From NCBI GenBank assembly GCA_020555865.1, contig JAJCJJ010000005.1:1-64000 (forward strand): a stretch of 64,000 nt of DNA, in the 5' to 3' direction. This document shows, piece by piece, positions 35,359 to 44,291 of the stretch (positions are counted from its first letter, which is position 1; each line of letters opens with the position of its first letter). The DNA is from a bacterium 210917-DFI.7.65 (GTDB taxonomy: Bacteria; Bacillota; Clostridia; Oscillospirales; Oscillospiraceae). Position numbers and translations under genes: made by a program. Below the pieces are notes generated by a model that did not search any database, was not told the origin of the DNA, and saw only the letters and a program-made list of their open reading frames with translations.

Positions 35359-35976
35359 ATGAATCCAACTGCCAGAAAATATATCGATCTGTTCCGCGCC
35401 GTCAAAGTCGCATCCGCTGCCACAGTGGACGCTCAGGGCCGGCCCCAGAGCCGCATCATCAATGTAATGCTGGCGCTGGACGAGGGCATGGTCATCGTCA
35501 CCAGCCGGGGCAAACCCTTCTGGAAGCAGCTCACCGAAAGCGGGCTCGTCGCTTTGAGCGCCATGTGTCCGGAATGCCAGAGCCTGAAATTCACCGGCTC
35601 TGTCCGCCGAATGGAGGACTCCCGCGCATGGGTAGATGAAGTATTCCTCCACAACCCCGGCATGAATGAGGTCTATCCCGGTCAGAGCCGCTATGCTCTG
35701 GATGCTTTCCTGATTTACGAAGGCGAGGGCGAATGGTTTGACCTGCTGCACCATCCGATTTCCCGCAAACGTTTTGCCTATGGCGGCACGGAGATGGAAC
35801 TGGTAGGATTTTCCATTCTGGAAACCTGCACCGGCTGCGGCGCATGTGCTTCGGTCTGCCCGCAGCAGTGCATTATGCCCGGCACACCCTATCAGATCGC
35901 CCAGATGCACTGCCTGCAGTGCGGGCTGTGCACCGAGCATTGCCCGGCTGAGGCCATTGTGCGGCTGCACGCATAA
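35359..35976 (+). CDS. PNPOx-like flavin domain fused to a 2x[4Fe-4S] ferredoxin
   Basis: 205 residues. The N-terminal split-barrel flavin domain of the pyridoxamine-phosphate-oxidase type (about 1-145) has RIINVMLALDEGMVIVTSRG and WKQLTESGLVALS. The C-terminal bacterial ferredoxin (about 150-200) has CTGCGACASVCPQQC and CLQCGLCTEHCP. One protein thus joins flavin and low-potential iron-sulfur chemistry. It may be a ferredoxin-coupled reductase of a small molecule or an FMN/F420-like cofactor protein; the substrate is unknown. It has its own promoter and 43 bases separate it from the osmolyte importer. Confidence 0.88.
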   Translation: MNPTARKYIDLFRAVKVASAATVDAQGRPQSRIINVMLALDEGMVIVTSRGKPFWKQLTESGLVALSAMCPECQSLKFTGSVRRMEDSRAWVDEVFLHNPGMNEVYPGQSRYALDAFLIYEGEGEWFDLLHHPISRKRFAYGGTEMELVGFSILETCTGCGACASVCPQQCIMPGTPYQIAQMHCLQCGLCTEHCPAEAIVRLHA

Positions 35977-36019
35977 CATAGACTCTGTAGGATACCAACA
36001 CACAAAGGAGCGGTAGGCA

Positions 36020-36670
36020 ATGGATTTCAGCTTTGCAAAGGTGCTTCAAATCTATCTGGAGCGCTGGCCCTGGTTTCTGGGCATGATTGGCCAGCAGCTT
36101 TTCATCTCCCTGGTTTCCATCGCCATCGCCGGTACGCTGGGTCTGCTGATTGGTATTTTCATCGCCGAGCATCGCCGCTTTGCCGAACCGGTCATCGCCG
36201 TGTGCAATGTGTTTTATACCATTCCCGCCATCGCTCTGATCGCCCTGCTGATTCCCATTGCCGGCATCGGCGCCAAAAACGCCGTGATCGCCATTATCCT
36301 GTACGGCCTGATGCCCATGGTGCGCAATACCTACACCGGGATCACCTCCATCAGCCCGGAACTGCTGGACGCTGCTGTGGGCATGGGCAGCACGCCGCGC
36401 CAAATCCTGATGCGCATCAAACTTCCGCTGGCTTCGGCCACCATCCTGGCCGGCGTGCGCACGCTGGCGGTCATGTCCATCGCCACCGGCTCCATCGCCG
36501 CATTCATTGGCGGCGGCGGACTGGGCGAGGCCATTTTCCGCGGCATCACCATGTACAATGTGGAAATGACCTTTTCCGGTGCACTTCTTCTCGTTTTGCT
36601 GGCTTTGGCCTGTGACTACAGCCTGAGTTTTTTGGAAAAACATATTAAAAAGAAATGGAGAATGAACTGA
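36020..36670 (+). CDS. Glycine betaine/carnitine/choline ABC transporter permease (OpuCB-like)
   Basis: 216 residues, GGAG before the ATG. About five to six helices with the permease loop EAA-like motif (ELLDAAVGMGSTPRQILMRIKLPLA). It is a single permease; OpuC and OpuB systems have two (B and D), so this one may act as a homodimer. It is the first of four tightly packed genes. Confidence 0.93.
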   Translation: MDFSFAKVLQIYLERWPWFLGMIGQQLFISLVSIAIAGTLGLLIGIFIAEHRRFAEPVIAVCNVFYTIPAIALIALLIPIAGIGAKNAVIAIILYGLMPMVRNTYTGITSISPELLDAAVGMGSTPRQILMRIKLPLASATILAGVRTLAVMSIATGSIAAFIGGGGLGEAIFRGITMYNVEMTFSGALLLVLLALACDYSLSFLEKHIKKKWRMN

Positions 36671-36671
36671 C

Positions 36672-37616
36672 ATGAAACATTACAAGCGTTTTCTCGCCCT
36701 GTCTGCTGCGGCAGCGATGGCTGTATCCCTGGCCGCCTGCGGCAGCGGCGGCAGCACCAACCCCTCCTCGGCCGAAGATGGCAGCGTGAACACCGATCCC
36801 ATTCAAATCGCCACCAAACCCATGACCGAGCAGTACATCCTCGGCGAAATGCTCAAGCAGATCATCGAAGCCAAGACGGATTATACCTGCGAGGTGACTG
36901 AAGGCATCGCCGGCGGCACCAACAACATCATGCCCGCCATGGAAAGCGGCGAGTTTGATCTGTATCCCGAATATACCTCCAGCGGCTATGTACTGGTGCT
37001 TGGTCACGACGCCACCGGCGTAGACGACAACGCCATGTGGGAACAGATCTTGCAGGAATATCACGACAACTACAACATGACCTGGGTCGGCAAATACGGC
37101 TTCAATAACACTTTCTGCCTGGCCGTGCGGGGCGACGTCGCCAGGGAATACAATCTGAAAACCTCTTCGGACTTGACTGCCGTGGCCGATCAGCTGGTCT
37201 TCGGCGGCAACCCCGATTATATTGAGCGCGCCGACGGCTATCCCCTTCTCTGCGAAACGTACGGCTACAACTTCAAGGATACCCGCGGCATCGACATCGG
37301 CGTGAAATACGCCGTGCTGGAAAACGGCGATATCGATGTGACCAACGGTTTTACCACCGACGCTCAGCTGAGCGCTCAGGATGTAGTGGTTCTGGAGGAC
37401 GATAAACACCTTCAGGTAAACTATTTCTGTTCCACTGTGGTTCGGGAGGATACTCTGGAAGCGTATCCCGGTCTGGAAGATGCTCTGATGCTGATGGACG
37501 GCATCCTGAGCGACACCGATATGTCCCGCCTGAACTATCTGGTAGAGGTCGAAGAACAGGACGAGAGCGATGTGGCCCACGATTATCTGGTGGAAAAGGG
37601 CATCCTTGAGGCATAA
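36672..37616 (+). CDS. Glycine betaine/quaternary-amine-binding lipoprotein (OpuCC-like)
   Basis: 314 residues, starting one base after the permease stop. The N-terminus is a lipoprotein signal with lipobox LAAC (Cys20). The body is a type II periplasmic-binding fold (QIATKPMTEQYILGEML, GIAGGTNNIMPAMESGEFDLYPEYTSSG). It captures quaternary ammonium compounds outside the membrane and delivers them to the permease. Confidence 0.93.
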   Translation: MKHYKRFLALSAAAAMAVSLAACGSGGSTNPSSAEDGSVNTDPIQIATKPMTEQYILGEMLKQIIEAKTDYTCEVTEGIAGGTNNIMPAMESGEFDLYPEYTSSGYVLVLGHDATGVDDNAMWEQILQEYHDNYNMTWVGKYGFNNTFCLAVRGDVAREYNLKTSSDLTAVADQLVFGGNPDYIERADGYPLLCETYGYNFKDTRGIDIGVKYAVLENGDIDVTNGFTTDAQLSAQDVVVLEDDKHLQVNYFCSTVVREDTLEAYPGLEDALMLMDGILSDTDMSRLNYLVEVEEQDESDVAHDYLVEKGILEA

Positions 37617-37655
37617 TCCCCCGCAGAGCACTTCTCAGGAAAGGAGTCCGAACGT

Positions 37656-38390
37656 ATGGAAGAATGTATTCGTTTTGAAGGCGTGTGCAAATCTTATGGC
37701 AAGCACACGGTGCTGCAGGACTTCAACCTGACTGTCTACAGCGGAGAATTTTTGACTATGATCGGCCGCAGCGGCTGCGGGAAAACCACGGCCCTGCGCC
37801 TGATCAACGGCCTTTTGACGCCGGACGCCGGACGCGTTCTGGTAGACGGCAAAGACGTAGCCCAAACGGATCTGATCGAGCTGCGCCGCGGCATCGGCTA
37901 TGCCATCCAGAGCGTGGGACTGTTCCCCCATATGACGGTGGAAAAGAACATCATCTACGTTCCCTCCCTGTCCGGCAAGCAAAGCAGGGAGACTCGCGCA
38001 AAGCGCGTGAGCGAATTGCTGGAAACGGTGGGATTGAATCCATCCCTGGCCGACCGCTATCCCAACGAGCTTTCCGGCGGGCAGCAGCAGCGCGTGGGCA
38101 TTGCCCGCGCCCTGGCGGCCAACCCGCGCATTCTGCTGATGGACGAACCTTTCGGCGCGGTGGATGAAATCACCCGGCGCAGCCTGCAAAAGGAAATCCT
38201 GCGCCTGCAGCGGGATCTGGGTATCACAGTGGTATTTGTGACCCATGACATCAAGGAGGCCCTGCATTTGGGCAGCCGCGTGCTGGTTATGGAAGCCGGG
38301 CGTATTTCCCAGCTGGGTACGCCGGAACAGATCAAAACCGCCCCCGCAGACGCATTTGTGCGCGAGTTGATTTTTGGACAGGAGGAATGA
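37656..38390 (+). CDS. Osmoprotectant ABC transporter ATPase (OpuCA-like, without CBS domains)
   Basis: 244 residues, AAAGGAG upstream. Walker A GRSGCGKTT (about 34-42), signature LSGGQQQRVGIARALA, Walker B ILLMDEPFGAVDE and H-loop THD are intact. OpuCA-type ATPases usually carry C-terminal CBS domains that sense ionic strength; these are missing here. Ionic or second-messenger control would need another route. Confidence 0.93.
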   Translation: MEECIRFEGVCKSYGKHTVLQDFNLTVYSGEFLTMIGRSGCGKTTALRLINGLLTPDAGRVLVDGKDVAQTDLIELRRGIGYAIQSVGLFPHMTVEKNIIYVPSLSGKQSRETRAKRVSELLETVGLNPSLADRYPNELSGGQQQRVGIARALAANPRILLMDEPFGAVDEITRRSLQKEILRLQRDLGITVVFVTHDIKEALHLGSRVLVMEAGRISQLGTPEQIKTAPADAFVRELIFGQEE

Positions 38391-38394
38391 CGCC

Positions 38395-38724
38395 ATGCCC
38401 GCACCCAAAACCGCACTGCCGGTCTGTCCCGTGGAAGTCACACTGGCACTGATCAGCGACCGCTGGAAAGTGTTGATTCTGCGCGATTTGATGCAGGATA
38501 CCCGGCGCTTCGGTGAACTCAAACGCAGTGTGGGGCATATCAGCCAAAAAGTGCTCACAACCAATCTGCGCTCCATGGAACAAAGCGGGCTGATCAACCG
38601 GCATGTATACGCCGAGGTTCCGCCCCGGGTGGAATACAGCCTGACCGATTTGGGCCGCAGCCTGAAACCTGTGCTGGACGCCATGCGCACCTGGGGCGAA
38701 GAGTACCGCAGTATGCTCTCCTGA
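38395..38724 (+). CDS. HxlR family winged-helix regulator
   Basis: 109 residues from ATG 38395 (GGAGG nine bases upstream). A single HxlR winged helix with the conserved early Cys11 (PVCPVEVTLALISDRWKVLILRDL) and the wing GLINRHVYAEVPPRVEYSLT. It is the last gene of the osmolyte-importer operon and probably regulates it. The usual trigger for this family is a reactive or electrophilic compound, which does not obviously fit osmoprotection. Confidence 0.92.
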   Translation: MPAPKTALPVCPVEVTLALISDRWKVLILRDLMQDTRRFGELKRSVGHISQKVLTTNLRSMEQSGLINRHVYAEVPPRVEYSLTDLGRSLKPVLDAMRTWGEEYRSMLS

Positions 38725-38733
38725 TCGATGATT

Positions 38734-38775
38734 AAAAAAGCCTTCGGCTTCCTGCAGGAAGCCGAAGGCTTTTTT
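38734..38775. terminator. Bidirectional terminator between the HxlR and FNT genes
   Basis: 19-bp perfect stem (38734-38752 with 38757-38775), loop TGCA, A/T runs on both sides. Confidence 0.93.
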
Positions 38776-38776
38776 C

Positions 38777-39598
38777 TTATTTCTTTTCAGCGCGGTCAGT
38801 CTTTCCCCGCAAAAAGCAGTACCACTGAACCATACCGACCGCCAGTCCGCCGACCATGTTGCCCAACGTCACCGGCAGGAGATTACCTATCAGAAAGCGG
38901 CCCCAGGTGAGGCAGCTTCCATCGATCCCTTCCAACACACCGGCATACGCCGGAAGATCCTTTGCCAGCAGGGCCACGGGAACATAGTACATATTGGCCA
39001 CACTGTGCTCAAATCCCGACACTACAAAAAGCATGACAGGCAGATAAATCCCCAAAACCTTGCCGGGCACCGACCGGGAAGAAAGCGCCAGCCAAACGGC
39101 AACACACACCAGAATATTACAGACGACGCCGCGCAGAAAAGCGTCCGGAACGCTCAGGCTGTATTTGGCCACAGCCGTGCTCATTGCAGAAGCAGCCAGC
39201 GCCCCGGAAAAGGACGCGAGCTGATGGCTGTACACCGCCGCAGCGGCGGCCAAAACAGCGCCGACAAAATTGCCCAGATACACCACGATCCAGCTGCGCA
39301 GCACCTGTCGGGCTGTTACAGCCCGGCTGAGCCACGGAATGGCCAGCAGGCAATTGCCCGTGAACAGCTCCGCTCCGGTCAAGGTCACCATCACAAGCCC
39401 CGCCGGAAAGACGCAGGCACTGACCAGCCGCGCCGCCGCAGGCGGTACAGACACGGCAGCTGTGGACGCGCCCACACCGGCCAGGCCAATAAAAAAGCCT
39501 GCCATTACGGCAAGGCAGGCCATTCGTCCCACAGGCAACAGTACTTTTTCCCGGCCCACAGCAAGAAACCGTGCAGCGGTCTCAGCGGGTGTATTCAT
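38777..39598 (-). CDS. Formate/nitrite transporter (FNT) channel
   Basis: 273 residues from ATG 39598 (AAAGGAG eleven bases upstream). Six helices in two inverted halves; the helix-break motif LTGAELFTGN and the loop FEHSVANMYYVPVAL are the FNT signature. It passes formate, nitrite or related monovalent anions. Its start overlaps the mobA stop by four bases (ATGA type), so it is coupled to molybdopterin-guanine-dinucleotide synthesis, pointing to formate. Confidence 0.93.
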   Translation of the reverse strand: MNTPAETAARFLAVGREKVLLPVGRMACLAVMAGFFIGLAGVGASTAAVSVPPAAARLVSACVFPAGLVMVTLTGAELFTGNCLLAIPWLSRAVTARQVLRSWIVVYLGNFVGAVLAAAAAVYSHQLASFSGALAASAMSTAVAKYSLSVPDAFLRGVVCNILVCVAVWLALSSRSVPGKVLGIYLPVMLFVVSGFEHSVANMYYVPVALLAKDLPAYAGVLEGIDGSCLTWGRFLIGNLLPVTLGNMVGGLAVGMVQWYCFLRGKTDRAEKK

Positions 39599-40230
39599 AT
39601 TCGATCGATCTCCTTTTTTACTGTGCAGCATGATTTCTTTGTTTCTTTGCTGTCTTCTTCCCGCAGCAGCGCTTCATATTCCCCACGGGTATTGACATTT
39701 TTCACCATGCTGTCGTTCCATCCCAGGTCGGCAAACTCGATATATCGGGTGGGCACACAATCAAACAGCGCACGGGGCCGGCGTACCCCTGCCGAACGCA
39801 TCTGTTCCAGCACCGGCAGCGCATCTTTGTGATAAATGCTGCAAAGCGGCTCCAACCACGCGTCCCGGCAGGGCACCAAACAGCACACGCCCGGCCGGAT
39901 CTGCCTGGCCAGCGTCTGCAGTGCCAGAGCTGTCAGGCATTGCAGATCGATGGCAGTCACCAGCACGTAAGGATTTCGGGCCGCGCGCAGCAGCTGATAA
40001 ATCCCTTCCACCGGACCGAAATCCGGGAGCTGATCCTCCACTATCCGGCAGGGCGCGTCCGCCCACGCTCTCCGATCCTCCACAGAAAGCAGCACTTCGT
40101 CAAATTCCCGCAGTTCCCGGAGCAAATGAGCAAGAAAGGTCTCTCCGCCGTGCCAGAGCCGTGCCTTGTCCTCTCCCATGCGTTTGCTCTTCCCGCCGGC
40201 CAAAATCCCCGCTGAGATCCGCCGCTCCAT
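39595..40230 (-). CDS. mobA: Molybdenum cofactor guanylyltransferase
   Basis: 211 residues from ATG 40230 with AGGAGG upstream. The N-terminal nucleotidyltransferase loop is LAGGKSKRMGEDKA (about 10-23), and AIDLQCLT sits where the MobA Asp motif lies. It attaches GMP to molybdopterin, giving the cofactor used by formate dehydrogenase and related enzymes. It overlaps the FNT gene by four bases. MoaA is at 52388; the other moa/moe genes are not in this window. Confidence 0.87.
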   Translation of the reverse strand: MERRISAGILAGGKSKRMGEDKARLWHGGETFLAHLLRELREFDEVLLSVEDRRAWADAPCRIVEDQLPDFGPVEGIYQLLRAARNPYVLVTAIDLQCLTALALQTLARQIRPGVCCLVPCRDAWLEPLCSIYHKDALPVLEQMRSAGVRRPRALFDCVPTRYIEFADLGWNDSMVKNVNTRGEYEALLREEDSKETKKSCCTVKKEIDRI

Positions 40231-40338
40231 GGTCCTGCCTCCTCTGCTCTTTCGCATCTGCTTGTCCCTTTCCCGCGCTGCTCCATTTTGAGAACAGCGC
40301 TTTCCCGCCGGGATAGCGCCAGGTAATACAGGAACCGA

Positions 40339-40361
40339 AAGGGGGGATCCTGTCCCCCCTT
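40339..40361 (-). terminator. Terminator after glyA
   Basis: Nine-bp stem of G/C (40339-40347 with 40353-40361), followed on the minus strand by TCGG. The T-run is short. Confidence 0.55.
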
Positions 40362-40366
40362 CCGAC

Positions 40367-41620
40367 TCATTCATATAGCGGAAAGTGCTTGACCAGCGCA
40401 GCCACGCGGCGCTGAATCTCCTCTTTTTTGCCCTCGAAATCCTGCAGGCAGTCGGCAATGCACTCGGCGATCTCCTCCATTTCGCCGGGGCCAAACCCGC
40501 GGGTGGTCACGGCGGGGGTACCCAAACGGACGCCGGAGGTAACAAAGGGGCTGCGTTTTTCACCGGGCACCGTATTTTTATTGGCGGTGATATGCACCTC
40601 GTCCAACCGGCGTTCAAGCTCTTTTCCAGTCACCTCGCTGTCCGTCAGGTCAATCAGCATCAGATGGTTGTCAGTGCCGTTGGACACCAGAGAAATGCCG
40701 CGGGCCATTAACGCATCGGCCAGCACATTGGCATTTTCCACCACACGGTGGGCATATTCACGAAATTCCGGACGCAGCGCCTCGCCAAAACACACCGCCT
40801 TGGCCGCAATCACATGCTCCAGCGGGCCGCCTTGGGTACCAGGAAAAATGGCCTTGTTGATCTTTTTGGCCAGTTCTTCGTCATTCGCCAGAATCAGACC
40901 GCCGCGCGGACCGCGCAGAGTTTTATGGGTAGTCGTAGTGGTCACGTCGGCGTACGGCACAGGGCTTTGATGGCAGCCGCCGGCCACCAGGCCCGCAATG
41001 TGGGCCATATCCACCATCAGATATGCGCCCACGCTGTGGGCGATATCAGCCAGAATGTCAAACTTGATGGCCCTGGGGTACGCCGAAGCGCCGGCCACGA
41101 TCATCTTCGGCCGCACCTCTTCCGCCTGGCGGCGCACAGCCTCATAATCGATATAGCCGTCATCGCCCACACCGTAGGACACAAAGTGGAAATATTTTCC
41201 TGACAAATTCACCGGACTGCCATGGGTCAAGTGGCCGCCCTGGGACAAATCCATCCCCATCACGGTATCGCCCGGCTCCAGCAGAGCAAAATACACGGCG
41301 ATGTTGGCCTGGGCGCCGGAATGGGGCTGCACATTGGCAAACTGCGCGCCAAACAGCCGGCAGGCCCGGTCGATGGCCAGCTGCTCCACCTCGTCCACAT
41401 ACATGCAGCCGCCATAGTAACGGTGGCCGGGATACCCTTCTGCATATTTATTGGTCAATACGCTGCCCATGGCGGCCATCACCGCAGGGCTGACAATGTT
41501 TTCGCTGGCAATCAGTTCAATGTTCCGGCGCTGGCGCTCCAGCTCCCGCTCCATAGCCCCGGCCAATTCCGCATCGGCCTGGCCCACCAGAGCGATGGAA
41601 TCCATCATGGTATCATACAT
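40367..41620 (-). CDS. glyA: Serine hydroxymethyltransferase
   Basis: 417 residues from ATG 41620 (AAAAGGAG upstream); longer readings into 41815 have no support. PLP Lys233 is in [44 protein letters not shown] and [10 protein letters not shown] are family motifs. It interconverts serine and glycine and charges tetrahydrofolate with one carbon. It lies upstream of mobA, separated by a terminator. Confidence 0.98.
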   Translation of the reverse strand: MYDTMMDSIALVGQADAELAGAMERELERQRRNIELIASENIVSPAVMAAMGSVLTNKYAEGYPGHRYYGGCMYVDEVEQLAIDRACRLFGAQFANVQPHSGAQANIAVYFALLEPGDTVMGMDLSQGGHLTHGSPVNLSGKYFHFVSYGVGDDGYIDYEAVRRQAEEVRPKMIVAGASAYPRAIKFDILADIAHSVGAYLMVDMAHIAGLVAGGCHQSPVPYADVTTTTTHKTLRGPRGGLILANDEELAKKINKAIFPGTQGGPLEHVIAAKAVCFGEALRPEFREYAHRVVENANVLADALMARGISLVSNGTDNHLMLIDLTDSEVTGKELERRLDEVHITANKNTVPGEKRSPFVTSGVRLGTPAVTTRGFGPGEMEEIAECIADCLQDFEGKKEEIQRRVAALVKHFPLYE

Positions 41621-41800
41621 AGCTCTTGTTCTCCTTTTCCCTATTTTGCCGTTGCCTGCAGCAGGCGATATGGGGGCATGATAAAATATATAAAGGTATA
41701 TTATCCGAAATTCTCCAAAATCGCAAGCTTTTTTCGAAAAGATTCTTTTTCTTGTCCCACCGTCAGCCAGCCCCAGCAAACGTTTTTCCGCCCGCTCCGC

Positions 41801-41828
41801 TTGATTTTTCCGCACCCTGTGCTATAAT
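41801..41828 (+). promoter_or_regulatory. Sigma-A promoter of the pth2 gene
   Basis: TTGATT (41801-41806) and TATAAT (41823-41828) with a 16-base spacer. Confidence 0.6.
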
Positions 41829-41867
41829 AAGGCAAATTTTATGCCGCAGCGTCAGGAGGGCTTTGCC

Positions 41868-42290
41868 GTGTACAGTGCAAAACAGATGATCGTGATCCGC
41901 CGGGATCTGCATATGCGCAAAGGAAAAATCGCAGCTCAAGCGGGCCACGCCTGCGTGGAGGCTGTGCTGATGGCCCTGGCCCGGGAAGAACGGCTGAGTG
42001 ATGTGGTCATCACCGGCGATGTTGTCACCCTGCGGGAGAACTGCCGGCAGCCGACCGCCCTGAGCGACTGGTTTGAAAAGGGCGTTGCCAAAATTTGCGT
42101 ATATGTAGATTCTGAAGAAGCGCTTCTCGCCATTGATCGCCAGGCAAAGGAAGCGGGTATTCTCTCCGCCCTGATCTGCGATGCCGGCATGACGGAATTC
42201 CACGGCGAGCCGACGTATACCTGTCTCGCCTTTGAACCACGATATCCCGATGAGGTAGACCCTATCACCGGCGCACTGCCCCTGTTCTAA
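41868..42290 (+). CDS. Peptidyl-tRNA hydrolase, Pth2 family
   Basis: 140 residues from GTG 41868 (AGGAGGG seven bases upstream). Family motifs of the archaeal/eukaryotic-type hydrolase: KQMIVIRRDLHMRKGKIAAQAGHA near the start and DAGMTEFHGEPTYTCLAFEP near the end. It recycles tRNA from stalled peptidyl-tRNA. Pth2 is unusual in bacteria, where Pth1 is standard, and it sits alone between unrelated genes. Confidence 0.88.
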   Translation: MYSAKQMIVIRRDLHMRKGKIAAQAGHACVEAVLMALAREERLSDVVITGDVVTLRENCRQPTALSDWFEKGVAKICVYVDSEEALLAIDRQAKEAGILSALICDAGMTEFHGEPTYTCLAFEPRYPDEVDPITGALPLF

Positions 42291-42315
42291 TCTAATGACC
42301 CCGACCAACAAAAAT

Positions 42316-42343
42316 GCCCGGGCGGCTATCCTGCCGTCCGGGC
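42316..42343 (+). terminator. Terminator after pth2
   Basis: 11-bp stem (42316-42326 with 42333-42343, one G-T pair), then TTTCTGTTCTT. Confidence 0.8.
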
Positions 42344-42442
42344 GTTTCTGTTCTTATAATCTCATGGCCCGCCGCGTATCCGGCCTCCCGTCAAACACGT
42401 CTGCCTCATTCTACCATACCGCACCTTTGCGATCCGGCAGCG

Positions 42443-42907
42443 TCAGTTCCGAAGCAGCCTGTTCAGATCTCCAATGGAAACATCCATCCGGACAGATACT
42501 TCCTCCATTGTCATGCCCGCCGCCAGGAAACGCCGGACTACCATCGCCATGTTTTCGCCGACTTCGATGATATGCCCGTCCGGGTCATAGAAACGGATCA
42601 CGCGCTGGCCCCAACTGTGCTCCCGCACGCCGCTGAGAACCGTCAGATCCGGATACGCCTGCAGTTTTTCCAGAAACGCATCAAAATCCGTTTCTTCAAA
42701 GCAGAGTTCCACATTGTTCGGCCGCTGCACAATTTGCTCCTTCGGCAGCTGGACCAGCCAGTCAAACTCCTGCTGCAGGGACAGTCCGCAGGTAAAAGAG
42801 ACACTGATACCATAATCCTGATATACCTCCAGACCGAACAGTCCTTCATAAAACGCTCTTGCTGCATGAACATCCGCCACGGCAAGCACTGTGCCGACAT
42901 ACTTCAT
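42443..42907 (-). CDS. VOC superfamily (glyoxalase/dioxygenase-like) protein
   Basis: 154 residues from ATG 42907, with GGGGGAG upstream. Two beta-alpha-beta-beta-beta modules: VLAVADVHAARAFYEGLFGLEV at the start and IRFYDPDGHIIEVGENMA in the second (Glu before the Gly-Glu pair is a usual metal ligand). The C-terminal 30 residues are a helical tail (MTMEEVSVRMDVSIGDLNRLL). Substrate and metal are unknown. Confidence 0.88.
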   Translation of the reverse strand: MKYVGTVLAVADVHAARAFYEGLFGLEVYQDYGISVSFTCGLSLQQEFDWLVQLPKEQIVQRPNNVELCFEETDFDAFLEKLQAYPDLTVLSGVREHSWGQRVIRFYDPDGHIIEVGENMAMVVRRFLAAGMTMEEVSVRMDVSIGDLNRLLRN

Positions 42908-43018
42908 GGCTGCTCCCCCTTCACCCCGTATAGTACTTTCCCAGTATAGCACACTCCCTGCAGGCCGGGAATGTTTTTTCCGTCAGCTGCATATGGGCCG
43001 CATCAGATCCAAGCCGTT

Positions 43019-43288
43019 TCAGTAGTCCAGCAACGTGCCATCCTCCATGACAGCCACCTCAACGGGCCAAGACTGCAGTGTAAAAGCCGGCTTGCTGCAG
43101 CTTCCGTCGCTGCAGCGAAACGCCCGGCCGCCGCCGGGCAGCCAGTACAGCGTTTTCAGCGCATCCTCCCGGGCCGGATACAAGGCTCGTGCCGCCGCGC
43201 TCATGCCATCTTTCGTCTTTTCCGCTGCCGCAGCGTAAATGGCCCGCAGTTCCTGCGGCGAAAAATGCGGAGTGTCTTTATTCATCAT
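43019..43288 (-). CDS. Hypothetical protein, 89 residues
   Basis: ATG at 43288 with GAAAGGGG upstream and 15 bases after the mntP stop on the same strand, so it is probably cotranscribed. The sequence is Ala-rich in the first half (AIYAAAAEKTKDGMSAAARALYP), then has RCSDGSCSKPAF, a possible two-Cys motif. No family is recognised. It is probably a real gene because of its spacing and codon use. Confidence 0.6.
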   Translation of the reverse strand: MMNKDTPHFSPQELRAIYAAAAEKTKDGMSAAARALYPAREDALKTLYWLPGGGRAFRCSDGSCSKPAFTLQSWPVEVAVMEDGTLLDY

Positions 43289-43303
43289 ACCGTTTTTCCC
43301 CTT

Positions 43304-43870
43304 TCACCCCAGGATACCCAAATGCTCCAACAGGATTTTGGAGCCGATCAGAATCAGGATAATGCCGCCCATCAGTTCGGCTTTCGTTTCATATTTCGCG
43401 CCGAACAGGCGGCCGATTTTCACGCCCGCGACCCCAAAGCAAAACGTGGTCAGGCCGATAACCGCGACCGCTTGGAAGATGGGCGTCTGCAAAAAGGCAA
43501 AGGATACGCCCACTGCCAGAGCGTCGATGCTGGTGGCCACCGCCAGCGGCAGCATGGCCCGGAAACTAAAATCGTCGTTTTGTTTTTCTCTTTCGCCACC
43601 GCTCAGCGCCTCACGGATCATATTTGCGCCAATTAGACCCAGCAGCAAAAAGGCGATCCAGTGATCATAGGCTTCGATCGTTCCCGCAAACCCGGCACCC
43701 AGCAGATAGCCCAGCAGCGGCATCAGTGCCTGAAAGGCGCCAAAATACAGTCCGGCCAGCAGCATGTGCCGCACCCGCAGGTGCTGCACGGACAATCCCT
43801 TGCAGATGGACACGGCAAACGCGTCCATAGAAAGCCCAATCCCAATCAAAAAAAGCTCCACAAATCCCAT
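43304..43870 (-). CDS. mntP: Manganese efflux pump MntP
   Basis: 188 residues from ATG 43870 with AAGGGAG. Six helices; the DUF204 signature is visible twice, with Asp in the membrane (LSMDAFAVSICKGL and TSIDALAVGVSFAF). It exports excess Mn2+. The 5' leader was checked for a yybP-ykoY manganese riboswitch without a convincing match. Confidence 0.93.
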   Translation of the reverse strand: MGFVELFLIGIGLSMDAFAVSICKGLSVQHLRVRHMLLAGLYFGAFQALMPLLGYLLGAGFAGTIEAYDHWIAFLLLGLIGANMIREALSGGEREKQNDDFSFRAMLPLAVATSIDALAVGVSFAFLQTPIFQAVAVIGLTTFCFGVAGVKIGRLFGAKYETKAELMGGIILILIGSKILLEHLGILG

Positions 43871-44004
43871 ATGTTTTTCTCCCTTACAAATAACATCCCC
43901 GCACAGGCAAACAAAAAACACATGCAGCAAACCAAGCCACATGTGCACGCGGAGCAGATTCTGTATGGCAGCGCAGCAGCATGTATAGCATTTCTCCCTA
44001 TTAC

Positions 44005-44034
44005 TCTATACATGAGTCTCGTTGATTAAGACAA
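44005..44034 (-). promoter_or_regulatory. Candidate promoter of mntP
   Basis: On the minus strand TTGTCT (44034-44029) and TATAGA (44010-44005), 18-base spacer. The leader to the ATG is about 130 bases. Confidence 0.4.
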
Positions 44035-44192
44035 GCCAGGGCGAAAAACCGTCCAGTATGTTGACTTGCCGCGCATCAAATCACACGCCACTACTCCCTC
44101 AAACGCCATTAACCATACCATAAATCCCCCTTTCTGTCAACGATTTCCCCCCTCCGTATTCTGCAGATAAGTACATTTTCTCTGTTTTCGCA

Positions 44193-44222
44193 CTGGACGC
44201 ATTCCCCGGACTATGCTACAAT
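44193..44222 (+). promoter_or_regulatory. Promoter of the HPr-like gene
   Basis: CTGGAC (44193-44198) and TACAAT (44217-44222) with an 18-base spacer. Confidence 0.5.
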
Positions 44223-44291
44223 GAAATTAGAAAAGCAACGTATGCTCCAGGGGAAGGAGCGTATACTATTTGAGAAATGGAGGTCCTTTGT

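Noticed and set aside
43871..44010. Possible yybP-ykoY manganese riboswitch before mntP
   Set aside because: The leader lacks the conserved GGGGAGTAG/core pairs of that family.
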